Part shown: piece after piece, positions 55,618 to 64,000 of the stretch
How the letters are laid out: each line of letters begins with the position of its first letter
Position numbering within the stretch: position 1 is the stretch's first letter
Assembly (NCBI GenBank): GCA_026003495.1
Contig: BPHK01000001.1
Span: forward strand, 1-64,000
Direction: 5' to 3'
DNA length: 64,000 nucleotides
Source: Candidatus Kapaibacterium sp.
Lineage (GTDB): Bacteria; Bacteroidota; Ignavibacteria; Kapaibacteriales; NICIL-2
Notes under the pieces: model-generated
What the model was told of the DNA's origin: nothing
Seen by the model: the letters and a program-made list of their open reading frames with translations, nothing else
Databases searched by the model: none
Made by a program: the position numbers and the translations under genes

Positions 55618-57990
55618 TTAGAATGCTCCTTGCTCGGCTGGTTCAGTTGCTTCGGTGGTACTCCCGTTCTCAGTAGCAACGGCTGATTCTTTCACCAGCT
55701 CGTAGGCACGCCAATATTTGCCCTGTCCATCAAGTTCGAACGTCCCCGGATACTCACGCTCGTAGGTGATGTTGGGCTGCGTACCAGCAGCGATAATCAC
55801 ACTCCGCGCCGGCAGCTCGACAAACGATCTCGTCCCGATGTAGCGCGATCCATCCCAGGAGAGTTTTTCGAACACAACAGCGCGAATGTGCCGATGCTCA
55901 TCGAGCAGAAACCGCCGCGGATCGAGGCACTCGACCAGCTCGATGCCTTCCTCGAGTGCTTTCTCGATTTCCTCGTGGTTGAGTCGGTACGCAGGGGCAT
56001 CCTGCCAGCGTTTCCGATAGACTAACCGAACCCCGCCCCACGACCGAAGCAGGGGAAGGAAGTTCGGCATTTCTCCGCATGCTTCTGCTCGCGCTCGCTC
56101 AGCAGCAATTGCCTTGCCGTGGGCGAAGAATTCCTCGGCGATCTGGCGCTCCTCGCCCGCAAAGCGCCCCCAAAACGCCGCTGCACCCTCGCGTTCGATG
56201 ATCTGCCAGGCGCGGCGGTAGAACCGCTCCACTTGAACGGGATAGTACGCCAGCGCTTCCGTTGCAGTATCAATGCCCGTTAGCCCACCGCCAATGACAA
56301 TCACCGGCAACCGCAGCTGGAGATTAGCAAAGCTATCCTGCTGCGCTGCGCCTGTCAGTTGAAGCGACATCAAAAAGTCCGAGGCCTTGCGAACCCCGCG
56401 CGCCAAATTATTCTCGACACTGATGATCGTCGGCCGACCAGCACCGACACAGAGCGCCACGTGGTCGAAGCCCCGTTCCCATGCGTCCTCAAGCGTTAGT
56501 GTGCCACCGAACCGTACACCATCGAGCAAGAGGAACGTCCGCCTGCGCTGTACGATGAGCTGAAGCAACGTCAGGAAGTTTTTATCCCATCGCACCGTAA
56601 TGCCGTATTCGCTCACGCCGCCGAATCCCCGCGGGATACGCTCCGACAGCGGCTCCGCAATGCTGGACCAGTGATGAATCGGCTGGGGGAGTCTGCCGCG
56701 ATCGCCGGTCCATTCGGGCGGTAGCGGCTCGACTTTGAGGCCCTCGATTCCAACGACGCCGAAACCTTCGTTGAGGAGGTAGAGCGCCAGGGTGTATCCT
56801 GCCGGGCCCATTCCGACAACGAGCACCTTGCGCCCATTGTAGGGAAGTGGGTACGGCCGCTCCAGCCGGAGTGGATTCCACCGTGTCAGCAGGTCGTAGA
56901 TTTCGACGCCCCACGGCAGGTTCAACACATCGGTGAGCACGCGCGTTTCGATTTGTGGGATATTGACCGGCTCTTGCTTTTGGAAGATGCAGCCTTTCAT
57001 GCAATCGTTGCAAATGCGATGGCCAGTGCCTGCGCAGAAGGGGTTGTTGATCGTGACCATCACCAGCGCCCCGAGCGAATTGCCTCTCGCTTTGAGTGCA
57101 TGCATTTGGCTGATGTGCTCATCGAGTGGGCAGCCGGTCAGTGGGACGCCCAAAGGATTTCGCTTGTAGCTTCCGTCGGGATTGCGAAAGCCGGTCGAGC
57201 AGGAATCCTTCTGGCGCTCATGGCAGATCATGCAGTAGTCAATCTGTCCGACGACGTCCCGCAGTGGCGCTCTCGGATCGGTCAGCGCAAAGCCATCGCG
57301 CCGCCGGTGATGCCGGCCACGCCAGAGTGTCACCGTCGAATGTCCGTCGTCGCTGGGAAGTTCATCGCGCTCGGCTTCGACGAGTGACGTTGGATCGAGT
57401 TTCCGCGGCATCCAACTGAGCATCCAGCCTGCAAGCGTTTCAGGCGCAACCGCGCGACGTACAAGCAAGTACTCTTCCAAACGTGCAAGCTGCTCGGCGC
57501 ACCGATCACCATCACGCTGCACGCGATGCACAAGCTCGGCAAAAGCGGACTCTTCGTTCTGCTCCCAGCCAAGATCGGCATGCGCAGCGCGCAATTCCGC
57601 GTAGTGCTGCTGGAGTCGCTCCCAGTTCGCTGGGGAAGTATCGAGCTGCTTATGGCGGAGCGCTGCACGCTTGAGGAAATCGCTCCGCAATTGCACTATC
57701 CGGCGTTCGCGCTCGATCTGCTCAGCGAGTGCAGCGTGTTCCTGCTCAATGCCGAAAAGTTCGAGTAAGAATTGCTCGACCGCCACTGCAGCACGCATCA
57801 GCGTTGCGCTCTGGCTTGGTGTGGGATGCCGTTCCACGCCCTGCTGGCGCAGCTGAGAGAACGCTGCGTACCCGTCGGCGTCATGCGCTGCAAAGTATGC
57901 TTCCCATCGCTCGTAGAGCCGGCGAAGCCCGGAGGGCGAGTGCAAGTCCGCGTATGTAAAGCCGAACGAAAGGTGAAGAGTCTCTGGCAT
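55618..57990 (-). CDS. Large FAD/NAD(P)-dependent oxidoreductase with Cys-rich (Fe-S-like) segments
   Basis: A 790-residue flavoprotein of the pyridine nucleotide-disulfide oxidoreductase/GltD-like type. The centre carries VLVVGMGPAGYTLALYLLN (FAD-binding GxGxxG) and later VIVIGGGLTGIDTATEALAY (NAD(P)-binding), with VIIAAGTQPN near the end. Before it are Cys clusters: DYCMICHERQKDSCSTG and NPFCAGTGHRICNDCMKGC, spacing that suits iron-sulfur clusters. The N-terminal 200 residues are charged and helical. Substrate unknown. It is followed on the same strand by mutY upstream, no operon partner is evident. Confidence 0.75.
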   Translation of the reverse strand: MPETLHLSFGFTYADLHSPSGLRRLYERWEAYFAAHDADGYAAFSQLRQQGVERHPTPSQSATLMRAAVAVEQFLLELFGIEQEHAALAEQIERERRIVQLRSDFLKRAALRHKQLDTSPANWERLQQHYAELRAAHADLGWEQNEESAFAELVHRVQRDGDRCAEQLARLEEYLLVRRAVAPETLAGWMLSWMPRKLDPTSLVEAERDELPSDDGHSTVTLWRGRHHRRRDGFALTDPRAPLRDVVGQIDYCMICHERQKDSCSTGFRNPDGSYKRNPLGVPLTGCPLDEHISQMHALKARGNSLGALVMVTINNPFCAGTGHRICNDCMKGCIFQKQEPVNIPQIETRVLTDVLNLPWGVEIYDLLTRWNPLRLERPYPLPYNGRKVLVVGMGPAGYTLALYLLNEGFGVVGIEGLKVEPLPPEWTGDRGRLPQPIHHWSSIAEPLSERIPRGFGGVSEYGITVRWDKNFLTLLQLIVQRRRTFLLLDGVRFGGTLTLEDAWERGFDHVALCVGAGRPTIISVENNLARGVRKASDFLMSLQLTGAAQQDSFANLQLRLPVIVIGGGLTGIDTATEALAYYPVQVERFYRRAWQIIEREGAAAFWGRFAGEERQIAEEFFAHGKAIAAERARAEACGEMPNFLPLLRSWGGVRLVYRKRWQDAPAYRLNHEEIEKALEEGIELVECLDPRRFLLDEHRHIRAVVFEKLSWDGSRYIGTRSFVELPARSVIIAAGTQPNITYEREYPGTFELDGQGKYWRAYELVKESAVATENGSTTEATEPAEQGAF

Positions 57991-58053
57991 TGGTCAATGA
58001 TCCTTGGGTAGCTCAACAACGAATGAGGTGGGACTTTATGTTCCTCGATGACG

Positions 58054-58992
58054 TTACGGAGGCAGCTCCAAGCGCTCACCATCGCGACAGACGACACCAT
58101 CGCTGGCCATCTGATCGGCAAGGTTCCGAAGCCATGCCACATCGTCAGCGGCTGCCGACCCAAAGAGCAGCTCTGCGATCTCTGCAAGGGTGCAGCTCGA
58201 GCGTTGGCGCAGCAACTCAACAAGTCTGCCTCGCCAAAGCCGGCGGGGCACATTGCGGTAGCAGGGTTCCTCCTTCGCCTGCTGCTCTGCCGGCAGAAGT
58301 AACCCAGCCGAACTACAACGGCGCCGCAGCGGGCATTCGCTGCAGCGTGGCGAGCGTTTGGTACACACCAGCGAACCCAAATCCATGAGCGCTTCGTTCC
58401 ACCACCGCCCGCCACCGCGGGGGAGAAGCTGCTCGGCAATGCGGCGCACTTTCCCGATTGGCAGTTGCTCTGCTTGGCTCTGTAGCGGGTAGAAGACCCT
58501 GCTGAGCACACGCTGGATGTTGACATCTACAACGGCAACGTCTTTGCCATAGGCAAAGGCGGCAATCGCACGTGCAGTATAGTCGCCAATTCCAGGAAGC
58601 ATCCGCAGCTGCGCCAGATCTGCCGGTATTACACCCCCGAACCTGGCCACTATTGCGCGTGCGCACTCATGCAGGTACACTGCACGGCGATTGTACCCTA
58701 GCCCCTGCCATGCAACGAGGACGTCCCGCCGTGCTGCACGAGCAAGGTGCTCGATCGTGGGAAAACGTTTCAGAAACCGCTCGAGTGCTGGCTCGACACG
58801 CCAGACTTGCGTTTGCTGCAGCATAACCTCCGCAACAAGCACTATGTAGGGATCGCGCGGCTCGGTGCGCCAGCGAAACATCCTGCGGTGCGTCCGGTAC
58901 CACCAGCGGAGCCTCTGGCGTAACCATGCTGCAGAGGGTTTCCTATCTTCGCGCTGGTCTTTTGCGTTAGTTGTTACACGTTTTGCTCGCAT
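58054..58992 (-). CDS. mutY: A/G-specific adenine glycosylase (MutY-like)
   Basis: About 312 residues. The HhH-GPD core is clear: AEVMLQQTQVWRVEPALERF holds the catalytic Glu, LPGIGDYTARAIAAFAYG the helix-hairpin-helix, and VAVVDVNIQRVLSRV the catalytic Asp; the 4Fe-4S cluster is CTKRSPRCSECPLRRRC (Cx6Cx2Cx5C). It removes adenine opposite 8-oxoguanine. It lacks the C-terminal NUDIX-like domain of E. coli MutY, ending instead with a helical segment, so it may be a shorter MutY/Nth-related variant. The ATG at 58992 lies four bases from the start codon of the divergent gene. Confidence 0.88.
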   Translation of the reverse strand: MRAKRVTTNAKDQREDRKPSAAWLRQRLRWWYRTHRRMFRWRTEPRDPYIVLVAEVMLQQTQVWRVEPALERFLKRFPTIEHLARAARRDVLVAWQGLGYNRRAVYLHECARAIVARFGGVIPADLAQLRMLPGIGDYTARAIAAFAYGKDVAVVDVNIQRVLSRVFYPLQSQAEQLPIGKVRRIAEQLLPRGGGRWWNEALMDLGSLVCTKRSPRCSECPLRRRCSSAGLLLPAEQQAKEEPCYRNVPRRLWRGRLVELLRQRSSCTLAEIAELLFGSAAADDVAWLRNLADQMASDGVVCRDGERLELPP

Positions 58993-58996
58993 AGCA

Positions 58997-59536
58997 ATGG
59001 TGCGCATTGTGACTGCTGCACTTATTGGACTGATCGGATCAACGGCTCTGTGGTGCCAAATCCCACAACGTACCTTGCAGCCAACGGACACCACCGTCCA
59101 GCGCCCTCCAGTCGCACTGGACGTCCAGCCATACTACGGTGTTGGTTTTCAGCTCGGCTTCGTCTCGGGTGTTGGATTTTCGTTTCGCTACACGTCGCCC
59201 CAGCGCTTTGCACTCGAGGTCAACGCTGGCTATATCACTGCTGGCAAAAATCGGGCATGGTACTCCTTCGGAATCGAAGGGCAGTACCAGTTCGATAACT
59301 CGCTCGACTCTCGGTTCTACGGACTCGCCGGGCTTGGCTACTATGCCGACGACAAAGACTCCGTGGGCAATGTCTTGTCGTACCCGACACGGTTGGGACT
59401 TGGAGTCGGGTACGAATGGTTCATCTCACGGGCAGCAGCTCTTGCACTCGAAGTGCCGGTGACGTTTTTCATCGGTGAGCCGGGCGTGCAAGTATTCCCG
59501 ACCGTTCAACTGGGTATCGTTTACTACTTCCGCTAA
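58997..59536 (+). CDS. Small outer-membrane beta-barrel protein
   Basis: A 179-residue protein with signal peptide MVRIVTAALIGLIGSTALWCQ and a barrel-like body (GVGFQLGFVSGVGFSFRY, LALEVPVTFFIGEPGVQVF), ending YYFR with the usual terminal aromatic. The family is unclear. Its ATG lies four bases from the opposite start codon of mutY, so the promoters must lie within the reverse gene. The final A of its TAA stop is the first base of the purK ATG. Confidence 0.6.
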   Translation: MVRIVTAALIGLIGSTALWCQIPQRTLQPTDTTVQRPPVALDVQPYYGVGFQLGFVSGVGFSFRYTSPQRFALEVNAGYITAGKNRAWYSFGIEGQYQFDNSLDSRFYGLAGLGYYADDKDSVGNVLSYPTRLGLGVGYEWFISRAAALALEVPVTFFIGEPGVQVFPTVQLGIVYYFR

Positions 59537-60699
59537 TGCTACCCTCGCCGTACGACCCGGCGCGCGTTCTGACGATCGGCATCATCGGTGGTGGGCAGCT
59601 GGCGAAGATGACCGCGATGGCTGCCTATCGGCTGGGTTTGCGTGTTGCGATCATTGAACACGGCGCAGACTCTCCCGCAGGTGTGATGACAAAGCTCGAA
59701 TTCCCGCGCGGCTGGACCGATGCGGACGAAGTAGAGCGCTTCGTCGCCGTCAGCGACATTATCACGCTCGAGAACGAATTCGTCGCGCCAGAACTGCTCG
59801 AGCAGATCGCCAAGAGGCGGCTGGTATTCCCCGAACCAAACAGCGTTGCACTTGTGCGCGATAAGCTCGTTCAGAAACGCACGATGCGCACCGCTGGCAT
59901 TCCAACGCCTGCTTTTGCCGACGCCGATTCTCCCGAAGCAATCGCCGCATTTGCCCGCGAGCATGGCTATCCCGTCGTCGTCAAGACGCGGACGTTCGGA
60001 TACGATGGCTATGGCAACGCGCTGGTCCGTTCTGAGCAGGAGATAGCGGCAGTTTGGCAACGCTTCCGATCGGGCGAGCACCCACGCGCGTTGATGGTCG
60101 AATCATTCGTGCATTTCCGCAAGGAGCTTGCTGTGATTGTTGCGCGGAATCGCCGTGGGGAATGCGTGGTCTATCCATGCGTCGAGACTATCCAGGAAAA
60201 CCACATCTGCCGCGCTGTAGTGGCCCCTGCACCAATCGAAGAGCACTACCGAGAGCAAGCGCAGAGGATTGCCCTGCGTGCTGTCGAAGCAATCAGCGGG
60301 GTCGGTGTGTTCGGGGTCGAGCTCTTCCTCGATAGCACGGGGGAAATCCTCTTCAACGAGATTGCGCCGCGTCCGCACAACAGTGGGCATTACACCATCG
60401 AAGCGTGCCAAACCTCGCAGTTCGAGAACTGCATCCGTGCGATTTGCAACCTTCCGCTCGGCGATCCCGCAATGATCGTCCCCGCAGCAGCGATGATCAA
60501 CCTGCTCGGCGAGCGGCATGGCAGTGGGATTCCTGATAGCCCCATCGAAGCGCTCCGCCACGGACACGCATGGCTGCACCTCTACGGCAAAAACGATTCG
60601 CGCATCGGCAGAAAAATGGGCCACATAACTGCTGTTGGTGCAACGGCTGAGGATGCTCTCGACCGTGCACGCACTGCTGCTGAAGGCTTTGTGTGGTAG
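59536..60699 (+). CDS. purK: 5-(carboxyamino)imidazole ribonucleotide synthase
   Basis: A 387-residue ATP-grasp enzyme of purine synthesis, carboxylating AIR to N5-CAIR. Evidence: IGIIGGGQLAKMTAMAAYRLG at the start, YPVVVKTRTFGYDGYGNALV, VESFVHFRKELAVIVARNRR and EIAPRPHNSGHYTIEACQTSQFENCIRA in parts, the PurK C-terminal. It has the normal length. It starts in the stop codon of the small barrel gene (TAATG). No purE lies adjacent. Confidence 0.95.
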   Translation: MLPSPYDPARVLTIGIIGGGQLAKMTAMAAYRLGLRVAIIEHGADSPAGVMTKLEFPRGWTDADEVERFVAVSDIITLENEFVAPELLEQIAKRRLVFPEPNSVALVRDKLVQKRTMRTAGIPTPAFADADSPEAIAAFAREHGYPVVVKTRTFGYDGYGNALVRSEQEIAAVWQRFRSGEHPRALMVESFVHFRKELAVIVARNRRGECVVYPCVETIQENHICRAVVAPAPIEEHYREQAQRIALRAVEAISGVGVFGVELFLDSTGEILFNEIAPRPHNSGHYTIEACQTSQFENCIRAICNLPLGDPAMIVPAAAMINLLGERHGSGIPDSPIEALRHGHAWLHLYGKNDSRIGRKMGHITAVGATAEDALDRARTAAEGFVW

Positions 60700-60738
60700 G
60701 GGAGATTTTCCCCTCCCAAACGCCGCTAAATTTGCTCT

Positions 60739-62514
60739 ATGGCACAGTTCTTCCGCCGCTGGGCGCAGCTCTTACGCGCCACTGATGATTGGCTCGAAGC
60801 TGTTGGGTTTCCGCTCCGCTTCCAAGACGTCCGCACACTGACTCGGAGCATTTCGCTCCTTGCACAAGCAGGATGGTGGGGAACGCTTGCCGCTGTGCTT
60901 AGCATTGCAACGTTGCTGGGATTTACTGTTCTTGTTCCGCTGGAGCCGACGATTCAGCAGCAATGGCTTAGCTGGCCGGGTACAACACTCTTTTTGGCTT
61001 TTCTCTATGCGTTCTGCTTTGCGGTCTTGGGGAGCTCGATCCGACCATTGCCTGCCGCTGCTCGGCTTGTGGTCGCTGCGTACCTGATCTGGTACATGCT
61101 TCTGGGACCGTTTCTGACATTACCTCGTTGGCTTGCGTTGCTGCCGGTATGGATTCTCTACATCGTCGAGCTACAGCGCCGGCCGCAGTGGTATTGGGTT
61201 GTTGGGTGGTCTCTGTTACTGGGAAGGCTCAGTTGGCAGCTCACTAGCCCCGTTGAGCTTTCGATTGCTGCGTGGGCGGCGTTCTACACTGCTATCGGCT
61301 TGCTTGTGAGCAGAGTGTCTCTGCTCGAGCGCATAGATGGTCGGATCGTGCTCTTTGCAGCTCTGGGTACGGTCTATGCCATCGCAGGGCTCGAGGACGT
61401 CGCAACGCTCTCAGAGACTGTCCGCGCCGGCATTGATGCAATCGGGGATTTTGTCGGTGTGTTCTGGATTTGGCTAGCAGTTGATTTGATCGAAGACGCA
61501 ACGCGCGCAGCATACCACGTTGCTCGACGACTGCAGCGGTGGTTTGCTCGACGGTGGCATTTGGTGCTTGTAGGGAGCACTATCACAAGTGCAGCACTTG
61601 CTGCAATCATTGCATCTATCGCATTCCCAGCAGGACTGGCGTGGAGAGAAGGAATGCTGCTGTGTGGTGGATTGCTTGCGCTCGTCGGTGGAGCAACGCT
61701 CTGGCGCAGCCGTGTTGGCTCAGATCTGGCAGACATTGGACACGATGCTGTCATTGCAACGATCGTCGTCGGTTTGGTCTATATGGCAGGCGCAGCGCTC
61801 TGGGAATCTTCCCAAACAACGCAGTCGCTTGTCGGCTGGCAAGTGCTCCTGGCAGCAGCCCCGCTGGTCTTCGAAGAACTCAAAGCTACTGCTGGTGGCA
61901 TCCAGCACCAGTCTCATCGTCTGGTGGTTGCGGCTCTTGGTGTACTGGGGCTTGCTGCCACCGCTGTTCAATTTGCCAATCGGAGCACCGTCGCAATGGA
62001 AGCGACAATCACAGCGCCCCTGGTAGGGCTTCTGCATATTGGGTTGCCGTACCTTGCCGGACGCATTGTTCTCGGTTGGAATGTCGCGATCGAGCCTGCC
62101 CGGCTATTTTTGATTGGGTACGGTGCTGCATATCCGGCAGTTTTACTCGGACCTGCGATTGGCACCGGCTCTGCTGCTCTTGCAGTGCTACTATGGCACA
62201 TCCTGCTGCGGCGATCAGAGATCGTGTCTACGTCACCACGCGAACGAATCGCTGCACTGGCGATCGTTGCTGGAGGGACGCTGTCGTTTTACTTCATCCC
62301 ATTGGTTGTCCCAATCCCGTTCCTCCCCTGGGCACCAGCAATTCTGGAACGACTCAATGCTGCAAGCGCACCTCCATTGCTCAGCACCGGGCACGTGGTG
62401 ATTTGGGGAACACTGCTCGCAGCTGCTGTCATCCTCGGTCGCTGGTACCGAACACCGCTCGCGTGGGTAGGTGCAGCTGCACTTGTTGCACTCGTCTGCC
62501 GGCTCGTTGGCTAA
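60739..62514 (+). CDS. Multi-spanning membrane protein of unknown function
   Basis: A 591-residue protein with about 14 hydrophobic segments (for example WGTLAAVLSIATLLGFTVLV, LVVAAYLIWYMLLGPFLTL, IITSAALAAI-like stretches), the rest short loops. No recognisable motif (no MFS A-loop, no O-antigen-ligase pattern that I can name). It lies after purK. It could be a transporter or an integral enzyme; no support either way. Confidence 0.5.
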   Translation: MAQFFRRWAQLLRATDDWLEAVGFPLRFQDVRTLTRSISLLAQAGWWGTLAAVLSIATLLGFTVLVPLEPTIQQQWLSWPGTTLFLAFLYAFCFAVLGSSIRPLPAAARLVVAAYLIWYMLLGPFLTLPRWLALLPVWILYIVELQRRPQWYWVVGWSLLLGRLSWQLTSPVELSIAAWAAFYTAIGLLVSRVSLLERIDGRIVLFAALGTVYAIAGLEDVATLSETVRAGIDAIGDFVGVFWIWLAVDLIEDATRAAYHVARRLQRWFARRWHLVLVGSTITSAALAAIIASIAFPAGLAWREGMLLCGGLLALVGGATLWRSRVGSDLADIGHDAVIATIVVGLVYMAGAALWESSQTTQSLVGWQVLLAAAPLVFEELKATAGGIQHQSHRLVVAALGVLGLAATAVQFANRSTVAMEATITAPLVGLLHIGLPYLAGRIVLGWNVAIEPARLFLIGYGAAYPAVLLGPAIGTGSAALAVLLWHILLRRSEIVSTSPRERIAALAIVAGGTLSFYFIPLVVPIPFLPWAPAILERLNAASAPPLLSTGHVVIWGTLLAAAVILGRWYRTPLAWVGAAALVALVCRLVG

Positions 62515-62888
62515 CACTTCAGGTACACGATCGCCCCATCGAGTGTGCGAAGAAGGCAGTTGCGGTCGCATTTCAAGAGAACCGTTCCAGGCGCTGCATT
62601 CTTAAATCGCTCGTGTAAGTAGGGATGGGTGATCCGCTGTGCATCGTAGCGCCAATGAGGATCGCATGCGTACGGGACTTCGCCAAGCAAAAAGCAGTAG
62701 AGGAACTCTATGCCCTCGTCATGAGCATAGAGCGCTACGGCAGTACCCTCTTCCCAGCCCAGCCATGTCGCACAGTAGGCGGGGTCGTAGTACACATCCG
62801 TCCGAACAGGGGGAAAGCGCTCAGTGCATGCACGCCACTGGCAAGGAATCGGTTCACCGAGAGCGAACATCCATGTTTCCAGTTCCAT
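62511..62888 (-). CDS. Conserved hypothetical protein (Cys-containing)
   Basis: A 125-residue protein beginning MELETWMFALGEPIPCQWRA at an ATG preceded by AGAGGTGGT. It carries several cysteines (CQWRAC, YCATWLGW, LKCDRNCLL). A GTG start at 62984 would add 32 residues. Family unknown. Its stop overlaps the end of the membrane-protein gene on the other strand by four bases. Confidence 0.45.
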   Translation of the reverse strand: MELETWMFALGEPIPCQWRACTERFPPVRTDVYYDPAYCATWLGWEEGTAVALYAHDEGIEFLYCFLLGEVPYACDPHWRYDAQRITHPYLHERFKNAAPGTVLLKCDRNCLLRTLDGAIVYLKC

Positions 62889-62972
62889 ACCACCTCTCTG
62901 CGCAAAGAGAGTGCCAATGCCTGCGCGTTGCAGTATCTTCGCTTGCAACGGTTCAACGTAGTACTTCGCGTC

Positions 62973-64000
62973 GTGCAACGACACAGCATTGTTTCAGCTG
63001 ACGAGCTTCGTACGCTTCAATCAGTGCGTGGGTATCCATTGATCACGATTGCAATGCCGACCCACCGTGCATTCCCAGAAAACAAGCAGGACCCAATTCG
63101 CTTCAAGGACCTGGTGCGGAGGACGCGCCAGCGTCTGAGCAAGGAGCTCAACAAGCGTGAAGTCCAGCAGATTGATGCGCAACTGGCAGCCCTTGCCGAC
63201 CACATTGACTGGGCACACACGCTCGATGGACTGATTGTCTTCCTCGGTGGTGGAGTCGAGCGGATTGTCTATCTTCCGGTGACCGTTCGTGAACGCGTTA
63301 TCATTGATGAAACTTTTGCCACACGGGATCTTGTCGTTGCACAATCGAAGCTACTGCGGTACTGGGTCATTGCGCTGAGCACCGACACCACTCGACTGTA
63401 TGAAGGGTGGGGAGATCAGCTCATCGAGGTGGAATCAGAACATTTCCCGAAGGTGTACGATGGTCCACGTTCGGGGGATCCAGACAATCCGCTGCCCGGT
63501 GGATTCGGGATCGATCCATCGAAATACCGCGATGAGCAGTACCGAAAGTATTTCCGCAGCGTAGATAGAGCACTGTGCGCCAGCATCGATCACCCGAAAG
63601 CGCCGGTTGTCGTCATTGGAGTCGTCCGCAACCGCGCGTTGTTTGCAGAGGTTCGCACGTGCGATTACGAAATCATTGCCGAGCTCGATGGAAGCGTAGA
63701 GCGGGAAACAGTACACCAAATTGCCGGGCGAGTCCAACCTGCCCTGGAGGCATATTTCGAGCGTCGCGCGCACGCTGCACTGGCAGAACTTGGAGCAGCT
63801 ATTTCGGCGGGACACTACACCTGCTCACTGGCAGATATGTGGCACTATTCACACCAAGGGCGCGCATCGCTTCTTATTGTCGAACGCAACTATGCAATCG
63901 CTGGCCGATGGGATGAAGAACGGAAAACATTTACCATCGTTGAGGACCCCTCTGAGCCCGGTGTCATTGACGACATCGTTGACGACATTATCGAAGCTAC
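62973..64000 (+). CDS. baeRF (archaeo-eukaryotic release-factor-like) protein, partial at window edge
   Basis: The frame reads from a probable GTG at 62973 (IVSADELRTLQSVRGYPLIT) through ITIAMPTHRAFPENKQDPIR to the window end with no stop: YLPVTVRERVII, FGIDPSKYRDEQYRKYF, VVVIGVVRNRALFAEVR and LADMWHYSHQGRASLLIVE follow. These match the baeRF (bacterial archaeo-eukaryotic release factor) families, which share the eRF1 domain fold and are thought to act on stalled ribosomes. At least 342 residues are visible; the C-terminal end is outside the window. The start could also be the ATG at 63054. Confidence 0.7.
   Translation, partial: MQRHSIVSADELRTLQSVRGYPLITIAMPTHRAFPENKQDPIRFKDLVRRTRQRLSKELNKREVQQIDAQLAALADHIDWAHTLDGLIVFLGGGVERIVYLPVTVRERVIIDETFATRDLVVAQSKLLRYWVIALSTDTTRLYEGWGDQLIEVESEHFPKVYDGPRSGDPDNPLPGGFGIDPSKYRDEQYRKYFRSVDRALCASIDHPKAPVVVIGVVRNRALFAEVRTCDYEIIAELDGSVERETVHQIAGRVQPALEAYFERRAHAALAELGAAISAGHYTCSLADMWHYSHQGRASLLIVERNYAIAGRWDEERKTFTIVEDPSEPGVIDDIVDDIIEA

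Overview
The window looks like a chromosomal segment of a Bacteroidota/FCB-group bacterium, probably from the Chlorobi-Ignavibacteria-Kapabacteria side. The clues are several secreted proteins with Bacteroidota-style C-terminal sorting-like domains, a GWxTD-domain protein, a long SecA (1049 aa), a neighbouring DUF1501/DUF1800 pair, a bacillithiol deacetylase, an MqnA-like futalosine-pathway protein and a CADD-type oxygenase. Most of the sequence is GC-rich with even codon use. The exception is an AT-richer island around 21.7-23.9 kb. This placement is inferred from gene content; there is no rRNA in the window.

Layout. 0-3.8 kb: small metabolic genes (methyltransferase, SDR, MqnA-like protein, esterase, PEBP protein). 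4.0-11.15 kb: a two-gene restriction-modification-type module (PLD-SNF2 helicase, then an Eco57I-like adenine methylase). Both genes are recognisable end to end but broken by many single-base indels. 11.15-12.5 kb: two tandem REP-associated tyrosine transposases with their palindromes, some lying in frame inside the coding sequence. 12.5-15.9 kb: a DUF429 gene, then an orphan type I-C-like CRISPR array (18 repeats) joined directly to a cas3 cut off after helicase motif III; no other cas gene is present. 16.0-34.2 kb: housekeeping genes (tRNA-Glu, coaE, ComEA-like, cysteine desulfurase, secA, CADD, ClpS-like, rpsU, response regulator, rimO, GWxTD, CorC-like), interrupted by the AT-rich FkbM/kelch island.

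34.4-42.4 kb: secreted and surface proteins, including a YadA-like 15-residue-repeat protein, gene relics, and the DUF1501/DUF1800 pair. 42.5-51.7 kb: bshB1 (frameshifted near its 3' end), a peroxiredoxin, an MFS transporter, adenine deaminase, a phosphate-selective-type porin and an OmpA-like protein. 51.9-54.7 kb: an exported trypsin-like protease fused to a coiled coil and a strand-rich C-terminus, followed by a divergent relative of the CRISPR-associated ring nucleases (NE0113 family) that lacks the usual GGRKT motif and has no type III CRISPR genes nearby. 54.8-64 kb: rpmH-rnpA, a large Cys-rich FAD oxidoreductase, mutY, purK, a multi-spanning membrane protein and a partial baeRF protein.

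The three points most worth a second look are the orphan NE0113-like protein beside the protease-coiled-coil gene, the CRISPR array whose edge coincides with a truncated cas3 and which contains an internal amplification of one spacer, and the RAYT genes that carry their own palindromes inside the reading frame. The dense indels in the restriction module could be real decay or a poorly polished, strain-variable patch of assembly; sequence alone does not settle this.
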